Source of the DNA: JAGPDF01 sp052035735
GTDB lineage: Bacteria > Acidobacteriota > Thermoanaerobaculia > Multivoradales > JAGPDF01
Reading direction: 5' to 3'
DNA length: 64,000 bases
NCBI GenBank assembly: GCA_052035735.1
Contig: JBPOHI010000115.1
Coordinates: 20,392-84,391, forward strand
The position numbers and the translations under genes are program-made. Below are positions 58,893 to 64,000 of the stretch, in pieces; position 1 is the stretch's first letter, and each line of letters starts with the position of its first letter. The notes under the pieces are model-generated. The model ran no database searches. It was not told the DNA's origin and worked only from the letters and a program-made list of their open reading frames with translations.

Positions 58893-59552
58893 ATGCGCCG
58901 CCTGCTGTATCTGCTCGCCACCCTGGTTGCCGCGGCTCTGGGATGGGTCGGACTGACGACGCTCGCCACCGGCTCTTCGATCGCCAACGGCGCTCCCTGC
59001 CCGCGCAACTGGAACTGGTCGGCGGCCTATCTGCCCCGCCAGAGCCCCCTCGAGTCGCATGCCTTCCGCATCGGCAGGGCGCACGCCAAGATCTGCTACG
59101 GCAGCCCGGCGCTCGCCGGGCGGACGATGATCGGCGGCGAGGCCGTGCCGTACGGCAAGCTCTGGCGCACCGGCGCCAACGAGCCGACGACGTTGCATCT
59201 CGATCGCGTCGTACGCGTGGGCGATCTGGTCCTGGCCCCCGGAAGCTACTCGATCTACACCCTCCCCGGCGAACGCGACTGGACGGTGATCTTCAACCGC
59301 TCCACCCACCAGTGGGGCCTCGAGTCGGAGTACACCGACGAGGTCGCCGCGCACGAGGTCGGTCGCATTCTGGTACGTGCCCGCTCGACCGACTCGCCGG
59401 TCGAACAGCTCACCTGGCGCACCGAGCTCTCGGCGAGCTCGGCCGTCGATCTGCTGCTCGAGTGGCAACGGACCCGCCTGCGCCTGCCGTTCGACTCCGG
59501 CTTCGCTCTACCGGACGGCGACGATCACCCTTCCGCTCCCGGTCCGGACTGA
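58893..59552 (+). CDS. Secreted DUF2911 protein
   Basis: The 219-aa protein has an N-terminal signal or anchor (LLYLLATLVAAALGWVGLTTLATG). It then carries the DUF2911 signature: HAKICYGSPALAGRTMIGGEAVPYGKLWRTGANEPTTLHLDRVVRVGDLVLAPGSYSIYTLPGERDWTVIFNRS. The function of the family is unknown. An oddity is a Cys-containing extension (NGAPCPRNWNWSAAY) before the domain. It is transcribed from its own TACAAT box. Confidence 0.88.
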   Translation: MRRLLYLLATLVAAALGWVGLTTLATGSSIANGAPCPRNWNWSAAYLPRQSPLESHAFRIGRAHAKICYGSPALAGRTMIGGEAVPYGKLWRTGANEPTTLHLDRVVRVGDLVLAPGSYSIYTLPGERDWTVIFNRSTHQWGLESEYTDEVAAHEVGRILVRARSTDSPVEQLTWRTELSASSAVDLLLEWQRTRLRLPFDSGFALPDGDDHPSAPGPD

Positions 59553-59566
59553 AACGGGCGACGCGG

Positions 59567-60760
59567 TCAGACGACGCCGGAACGCTCGAGCTCGGCGAGC
59601 TCCGCGGCCGTCAGGCCGAGCTCGCCGCAGTAGACCTCGACGTTGTGGGCCCCGAGCTCGGGTCCCGCCCAGTCGGTGCCCCCTGGCGAGGCAGAGAGAC
59701 GCGGCAGGATCGCCGGAAGCGCCAGCGGCCGGCCCCCCGACTCGACGCGCTCGAACAGGCCGCGCGCGCGATAGTGCTCGTCAGCGAACATGTCCGCCAC
59801 GGTGTAGATCGTCGAGGCCGGCACCGCCACGCCGACCAGGTGCTCGACGACGGCGGCCGCGGGAAGCGTCCGGGTCCAGCCGGCGATCGCTTCGTCGAGC
59901 TCGGCCTGGCGTCGCAGGCGGCCCGGATTCTCCTCGAGCTCGGGGTCGGCCGCGAGGTCGGGCCGGCCGATCGCCACCATCAGGCGGCTGAAGTTGGCGC
60001 TGTTGTTCGCGCCGATGACCACCCACTCACCGTCTGCAGTCGGGTAAGCGTTCGAGGGCACAATGCCGGAGACGGTCGGCCCAGACGGGCCGCGCACGGC
60101 GCCCGCGCGATCGAACTCCGGCACGACCGACTCGAGAACGTTGAACACCGACTCGAAGATCGCGGCATCGACGACCTGCCCGCGCCCGTCGCGCCGGCGG
60201 GCCTCGAGCGCCAGCAGGATGCCGAGCACGGCATGCAGGCCGGCGAGCGAATCGCCGAGCGAGAGATTGGCCCGCACTGGAACCTCGCCCGGGTTGCCGG
60301 TGAGATGGCGCAAGCCGCCAAACGCCTCGCACACCGAAGCGTAGCCGGGGCGAGCGGCGTAGGGTCCGGTCTGCCCGAAACCCGAAATGCGCGCGATGAC
60401 CAGGCCCGGGTTGTCGGCCTGCAGCCGCTGCGGACCGAGGCCCCAGCTCTCCAGCGTTCCGGGCCGGAAGTTCTCGATCAGCACGTCGGCGTTGCCGGCC
60501 AGGCGGCGCGCCAGCGCCTGCCCCTCGGGCAGCGACAGGTCGAGCGTGATGCAGCGCTTGTTGCGCCCCAGCGAACGCCACCAGAGCGAGGTCCCGTCGT
60601 CGTCGAGCAGGCGCCAGCCGCGGATCGGATCGCCGCTGCCCGGGGGTTCGACCTTGACGACCTCGGCGCCGAAGTAGGCCAGCATCGCGCCCGCGAACGG
60701 GCCGGCGAGTATCTGCCCGAGCTCGAGGACCTTCACGCCTTCAAGCGGCCGCGCGCTCAT
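59567..60760 (-). CDS. CaiB/BaiF (family III) CoA-transferase
   Basis: The 397-aa enzyme moves CoA between carboxylic acids. Family features are LEGVKVLELGQILAGPFAGAMLAYFGAEVVKVEPPGSGDPIR, RNKRCITLDL, and the catalytic aspartate D170 in ANLSLGDSLAGLHAVLG. The substrate is not predictable. GGAAGGAG precedes the ATG. It lies 31 bases downstream of the antiporter gene on the same strand, so they are probably co-transcribed, though no functional link is obvious. Confidence 0.93.
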   Translation of the reverse strand: MSARPLEGVKVLELGQILAGPFAGAMLAYFGAEVVKVEPPGSGDPIRGWRLLDDDGTSLWWRSLGRNKRCITLDLSLPEGQALARRLAGNADVLIENFRPGTLESWGLGPQRLQADNPGLVIARISGFGQTGPYAARPGYASVCEAFGGLRHLTGNPGEVPVRANLSLGDSLAGLHAVLGILLALEARRRDGRGQVVDAAIFESVFNVLESVVPEFDRAGAVRGPSGPTVSGIVPSNAYPTADGEWVVIGANNSANFSRLMVAIGRPDLAADPELEENPGRLRRQAELDEAIAGWTRTLPAAAVVEHLVGVAVPASTIYTVADMFADEHYRARGLFERVESGGRPLALPAILPRLSASPGGTDWAGPELGAHNVEVYCGELGLTAAELAELERSGVV

Positions 60761-60791
60761 CGCCGCGCTCCTTCCGGGGACAGAGCAGGCA

Positions 60792-62033
60792 TCAGGTGGG
60801 CGCCGGTTCGCCTTCGCGGTAGACGAGATTGAACAGGGGCACGGCCATGACCGTCGTCACCACCGCCATGAGAACCAGGGTGGTGAACAGGGTCTGGGTG
60901 ATCATGCCGCGCTCGTACCCGATGTTGAGCAGAATGAGCTCCATCAGTCCGCGCGCGTTCATCAGGGCGCCGATGGCGAAGGCGTCCTTCCTCGACTCGC
61001 CGCCGAGCCGCGCCGCCACGCCGCAGGCGACCCCTTTGCCGGCGATCGCCGCGACCAGCAGGAGCGCCGCGACGCCGAGCATCGTCGGCGAGGCGAGGAG
61101 CGAGATCGAGGTGTTGAGCCCGGAGTTGACGAAGAACATCGGCAGCAGGTAGACCGCGGTGAGCGGCCCGATCTGCCCCTCGAAGCGCTTCTGCAGCTCG
61201 CCCCGTGGCATCGCGGCCCCGAGGATGAAGGCACCGAAGACGGCGTAGATGCCCAGCCGGTCGGTGAGCCAGGCGGCGAGCATGAGCACGGTGAGCGCGG
61301 CCGGCAGCACCAGCGGATCGCGCGACGGGCGCGCCAGCAGCCAGGCGAAGAGCCTGGCGAGCAGCTTGCGACCGAGAGTGAACATGAAGAGACCGTAGAT
61401 TGCGCCGCCGAAGAGCGCCACGAGCGCGATCGACATCTTGCCGGTGAAGCTCGCCAGCACCACGGCGAGCAGACACCAGGCCGCTGCATCGTCGAGCGAG
61501 CCGGCGGCGAGCGCGAGCGTGCCGAGCGTCGTTCCGGCGAGGCCGCGCTCGGAGATGATCCGCGCCAGCATCGGGAAGGCGGTGATCGACATCGCGGAGC
61601 CCATGAACAGCGCCGCCTCCCAGACCCGGACGTTGGGGGCGAAGAGCGGCAGCCGGTCCATCAGGCCCCAGGCGAGGAGGGAACCGAGTGCGAACGGCGT
61701 CGCGATCCCCGCCCAGGAGACGAAAACCGCGCTCTTCAGCCGCTTGCGGATGAGCTCGAGATCGAACTCGAGTCCGATCAGGAACATGTAGAGGACGAGC
61801 CCGATCTGCGCCAGGCAGTAGATGATCGACAGGCTCTGCTTCGGAAAGAGCTGGGCATGCAGCCCCGGCGCCAGCAGACCGAAAAGCGACGGACCGAGCA
61901 GCACGCCGGTGATCATCTCGGCGACCACCTGCGGCTGGCCGAGCGGGCGCACCAGCCAGCCCACCAGGCGGCAACTCGCCAGGATGATGGCGAACTGCAG
62001 GAACAGCGCAATCGAGAGCTCGAAGTTGGACAT
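60792..62033 (-). CDS. CPA2-family cation/proton antiporter
   Basis: The 413-aa protein has about 12 helices and the CPA2 signatures: PLGQPQVVAEMITGVLLGPSLFG, GLEFDLELIRKRLK, SITAFPMLARIISERG, AAGSLDDAAAWCLLAVV (double-Asp ion site), and NARGLMELILLNIGYERGMI. It has no C-terminal TrkA-N domain, unlike KefB/C. It probably exchanges Na+ or K+ for H+. Its SD lies in a run of nine Gs on the coding strand (62048-62040), and TAGTCT at 62076-62071 is a likely -10 box. Confidence 0.92.
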   Translation of the reverse strand: MSNFELSIALFLQFAIILASCRLVGWLVRPLGQPQVVAEMITGVLLGPSLFGLLAPGLHAQLFPKQSLSIIYCLAQIGLVLYMFLIGLEFDLELIRKRLKSAVFVSWAGIATPFALGSLLAWGLMDRLPLFAPNVRVWEAALFMGSAMSITAFPMLARIISERGLAGTTLGTLALAAGSLDDAAAWCLLAVVLASFTGKMSIALVALFGGAIYGLFMFTLGRKLLARLFAWLLARPSRDPLVLPAALTVLMLAAWLTDRLGIYAVFGAFILGAAMPRGELQKRFEGQIGPLTAVYLLPMFFVNSGLNTSISLLASPTMLGVAALLLVAAIAGKGVACGVAARLGGESRKDAFAIGALMNARGLMELILLNIGYERGMITQTLFTTLVLMAVVTTVMAVPLFNLVYREGEPAPT

Positions 62034-62039
62034 GGCGCA

Positions 62040-62048
62040 CCCCCCCCC
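62040..62048 (-). repeat. Nine-base G homopolymer at the antiporter ribosome-binding site
   Basis: Nine consecutive Cs on the plus strand (Gs in the antiporter mRNA) sit 7-15 bases before the ATG. Length change by slippage would alter SD spacing. Confidence 0.6.
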
Positions 62049-62070
62049 GGGCACGACGCGGAAAGGCCGC

Positions 62071-62120
62071 AGACTATCGAACTCCCCTCTCCGGAAGGCT
62101 GCGCCGGCGGATGGTAGACT
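62071..62120. promoter_or_regulatory. Divergent promoter region between antiporter and cyclase
   Basis: TAGTCT (minus strand, 62076-62071) points to the antiporter and TAGACT (plus strand, 62115-62120) points to the diguanylate cyclase. Both genes have ordinary SD-led leaders. Confidence 0.4.
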
Positions 62121-62155
62121 GGCGAAAACCTCGCCATCCGGGAGATGGAGCGCCT

Positions 62156-63595
62156 GTGCGCAAGCCGATCCGGACCAAGCTGTTCCTCAGCCATTTTCTG
62201 GCGGTGCTGCTCGTCTCCGGCAGCATCGGCAGCTACTTCTACCGTCAGTCGACGGTCAGTCTGCTCGAGAGCCTGCAAAGCCGGCTGCGCGACAGCGCCA
62301 GCCTCCTGGCGCGTACCCTCGACGGCAGCGAGCTCGATCCGATCCGGTCCGCCACGGATGTGGAGCTCCCCGAGTACGCCCGGCTGCTCGCCAAGGTCCG
62401 GGACTTCCAGCAGGCCAATCCGGACATCGCTTTCATCTACATCATGCGCCGCGAGGGCGGCTCCGAAGCGGGCGACGACGGTGAGATCCGCTTCGTGCTC
62501 GACTCCGACCGCACCCCCGAACAGGCCTTGCCCGGCTCCGCCTACGAAGAGGAGGTTCCGCGCCTGCGCACCGGGTTCCTCCGCCCGGCTGCGGACGAAG
62601 AGATCACCCAGGACCGCTGGGGCTACTTTCTTTCTGGCTATGCGCCGGTGAAGAACGGCGCCGGGAGACTCCTGGTCGGCCTCGACATGCGCGCCGACGA
62701 GGTGCAGCGCAAGTTCCAGCGCATCCGTTTCGCCGGTGCGATCTCGCTGCTGCTGTCGGTTCTTCTCGCTGCGCTGTTCAGCCAGGTGCTCGCAACCCGG
62801 ATCACCCGTCCGATCACCCAGGTCATCGCCCGCACCGGCGAGATCGCCCGCGGCGAGCTCAAGGGTTCGGTCCTCGTCACCAGCGGTGACGAGCTCGAGG
62901 ACCTTTCGGGGGCGGTCAACCGCATGGCTGCCGATCTGCTCGACAGTCAGACCCGGCGCGAGCAGGCGATGCGCGACCTCGCCGACGCGAACCTCCACCT
63001 CGAGGCGCGCATCGCCGAACGCACCCTCGAACTCTCCGAGCTGAACGCCGCCCTGCGCGAAGAGATCGAGGAGCGCAAGCGCGCCGAGCTCCGTCTCGAG
63101 CGCGCGGCGACCAGCGACTACCTGACCGGGCTGCTCAACCGCCCGGCGATGCTCAAGCTGCTCGAGCAGGAGACCGAGCGGGTGCGCCGGACGACCGAGC
63201 CGTACTCGCTGTTGCTCGCCGATATCGACCACTTCAAGCCGATCAACGACCGCCACGGGCATGCGGTCGGCGACCAGGCCCTGGCCTGCATCGCCGACCT
63301 GCTGCGCACGAGCTTGCGGCGGCAGGACGCGATCTGTCGCTGGGGTGGGGACGAGCTGCTGATCTTCCTTCCCGAGACCGCCCTCGCCGGCGCCACGGAG
63401 GCCGCCGAGAAGATCCGCTTGCGGCTCGCCGGCATGCCGCTCATCGTCCAGGGGGAGGAGCTCCATCTCTCGCTCTCCCTCGGGGCCGCCGAGGCGGCGC
63501 GTGACGAAGCGGTGACAGAGGTCGTGCGGCGCGCCGACGAGGCGCTCTACCGGGCCAAACAGGGCGGCCGGAACCGCGTCGCCCGCTCGGCTTGA
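62156..63595 (+). CDS. Membrane diguanylate cyclase (GGDEF)
   Basis: The 479-aa protein has an N-terminal helix (about 8-28), a periplasmic sensor domain, a second helix (about 195-215), HAMP (TRITRPITQVIARTGEIARGELKGSV..), a coiled coil and a GGDEF domain. The active-site motif reads GGDEL (397-401), and the inhibitory I-site RRQD (388-391) is intact, so product feedback is expected. It makes c-di-GMP. The start is GTG at 62156 with GGAG 5 bases upstream. The only possible c-di-GMP receptor in the window is the MshEN-like protein at 810-1346, with no direct link. Confidence 0.92.
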   Translation: MRKPIRTKLFLSHFLAVLLVSGSIGSYFYRQSTVSLLESLQSRLRDSASLLARTLDGSELDPIRSATDVELPEYARLLAKVRDFQQANPDIAFIYIMRREGGSEAGDDGEIRFVLDSDRTPEQALPGSAYEEEVPRLRTGFLRPAADEEITQDRWGYFLSGYAPVKNGAGRLLVGLDMRADEVQRKFQRIRFAGAISLLLSVLLAALFSQVLATRITRPITQVIARTGEIARGELKGSVLVTSGDELEDLSGAVNRMAADLLDSQTRREQAMRDLADANLHLEARIAERTLELSELNAALREEIEERKRAELRLERAATSDYLTGLLNRPAMLKLLEQETERVRRTTEPYSLLLADIDHFKPINDRHGHAVGDQALACIADLLRTSLRRQDAICRWGGDELLIFLPETALAGATEAAEKIRLRLAGMPLIVQGEELHLSLSLGAAEAARDEAVTEVVRRADEALYRAKQGGRNRVARSA

Positions 63596-63613
63596 CAGCC
63601 GGCGGGAGCGTGC

Positions 63614-63641
63614 TTGATGACGGCGCGACAACGAGTATGAT
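63614..63641 (+). promoter_or_regulatory. Sigma70-type promoter of the last gene
   Basis: TTGATG (63614-63619), a 16-base spacer and TATGAT (63636-63641) form the best two-part promoter in the window. Transcription would start near 63648, leaving a leader of about 80 bases with AGGGGTG before the ATG. Confidence 0.6.
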
Positions 63642-63728
63642 CCGGCGACTGTCGTAGGTCTGCGGGTCCTGCAGGTTTCTCTTTCCAGCCGCCATGGCAG
63701 CGGTTCCTTTGCATACAGGGGTGAAGCG

Positions 63729-64000
63729 ATGAGGCAGCTCGTGACGTGGCGTCGTAACCTGCGGCAGCTTCCGGCTGCGCTCGCTCTCCTCGGCTCGATG
63801 TCTGTCGCACCGTCGGCACTCCGCGCCTCTGGCGAAGCGGTGCCGCTCAACGCCGTCAGCGTCCCGCCGGGCGCTACGATGACAATCACCTTCGACGTCG
63901 ACGTCGACAGCCCGCTGGGCCTCTGCGCCACGTCGATCGCCAACCAGGGCAGGGTTACGGGAACCGGCATCAACGTGTTCTCCGACGATCCCGACGTCGC
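63729..64000 (+). CDS. Secreted DUF11-like protein, N-terminal part (3' truncated by window edge)
   Basis: The first 90 residues are visible. A signal peptide (LRQLPAALALLGSMSVAPSALRA-S) is followed by VPPGATMTITFDVDVDSPLG....TSIANQGRVTGTGINVFSDDPDV. The ITFDV.VDSP...ISNQG.V...G....DDPD pattern is the repeat seen at the boundary of DUF11/cadherin-like modules in long secreted proteins. The rest lies beyond base 64000. Function unknown. Confidence 0.7.
   Translation, partial: MRQLVTWRRNLRQLPAALALLGSMSVAPSALRASGEAVPLNAVSVPPGATMTITFDVDVDSPLGLCATSIANQGRVTGTGINVFSDDPDV

Overview
This is a very GC-rich, gene-dense bacterial chromosome segment with no rRNA, tRNA, CRISPR array or recognisable insertion sequence. 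No intergenic gap exceeds about 205 bases. Several features suggest an Acidobacteriota-like bacterium, possibly a Thermoanaerobaculia/Holophagae relative: ELW.(S/T)DGT-repeat secreted proteins, proteins ending in an identical-looking DGF..GNT.AWS tail, TMTC-like glycosyltransferases with TPR tails, an ASPIC/UnbV protein, and a Sig-70_X6 type sigma factor next to a Ser/Thr kinase with TPRs. This assignment is inference; no phylogenetic marker was aligned.

Layout. 1-1346: the end of a secreted repeat protein and a stand-alone MshEN-type protein. 1450-10728: a housekeeping block, trmFO-xerC-(PAS histidine kinase)-hslV-hslU-lipoprotein-dapF-tyrS, which keeps the Firmicutes-like trmFO/xerC/hslV/hslU order but has a kinase inserted. 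10751-11458: a VapBC-like toxin-antitoxin pair with a palindromic operator. 11515-13088: a TPP riboswitch and thiC. 13180-17716: two secreted proteins (one with an IPTL-CTERM-like tail) flanking a membrane hybrid histidine kinase.

17815-33618 (minus strand) is the centrepiece: one operon of 12 almost gapless genes. In transcription order it encodes a hemerythrin-like protein, 2-oxoacid:ferredoxin oxidoreductase KorA (gamma-alpha fusion) and KorB, a 733-aa protein with a C-terminal ferredoxin on an Ala/Pro linker, RnfB, a 1296-aa PFOR-like iron-sulfur protein, RnfC, RnfD, RnfG, RnfE, RnfA, a 51-aa Cys-rich membrane protein and the flavin transferase ApbE. The simplest reading is a dedicated path: 2-oxoacid oxidation reduces ferredoxin, electrons pass through the PFOR-derived modules to RnfB/RnfC, and Rnf couples ferredoxin oxidation to NAD+ reduction and ion translocation. 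The two PFOR-like proteins are not standard Rnf subunits and are the best candidate here for an undescribed system.

33804-45188: an M16 metallopeptidase, a Ser/Thr kinase with TPRs facing an ECF sigma factor, two flavin-split-barrel proteins (one fused to GAF and winged-helix domains), two c-type cytochromes, an AraC regulator and a DUF6265-like protein. 45289-56333: a four-S1-domain RNA-binding protein, then a surface/glycosylation region with three multi-pass glycosyltransferases carrying TPRs, an FG-GAP/ASPIC lipoprotein, a P-domain protein and a TPR lipoprotein. 56371-64000: aminotransferase, saccharopine-reductase-like protein, DUF2911 protein, CoA-transferase, CPA2 antiporter, diguanylate cyclase and the start of another secreted protein.

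A recurrent regulatory theme is a TANNNT box 6-10 bases before a start codon with no Shine-Dalgarno sequence (nine genes), which points to common leaderless transcription beside ordinary SD-led genes.
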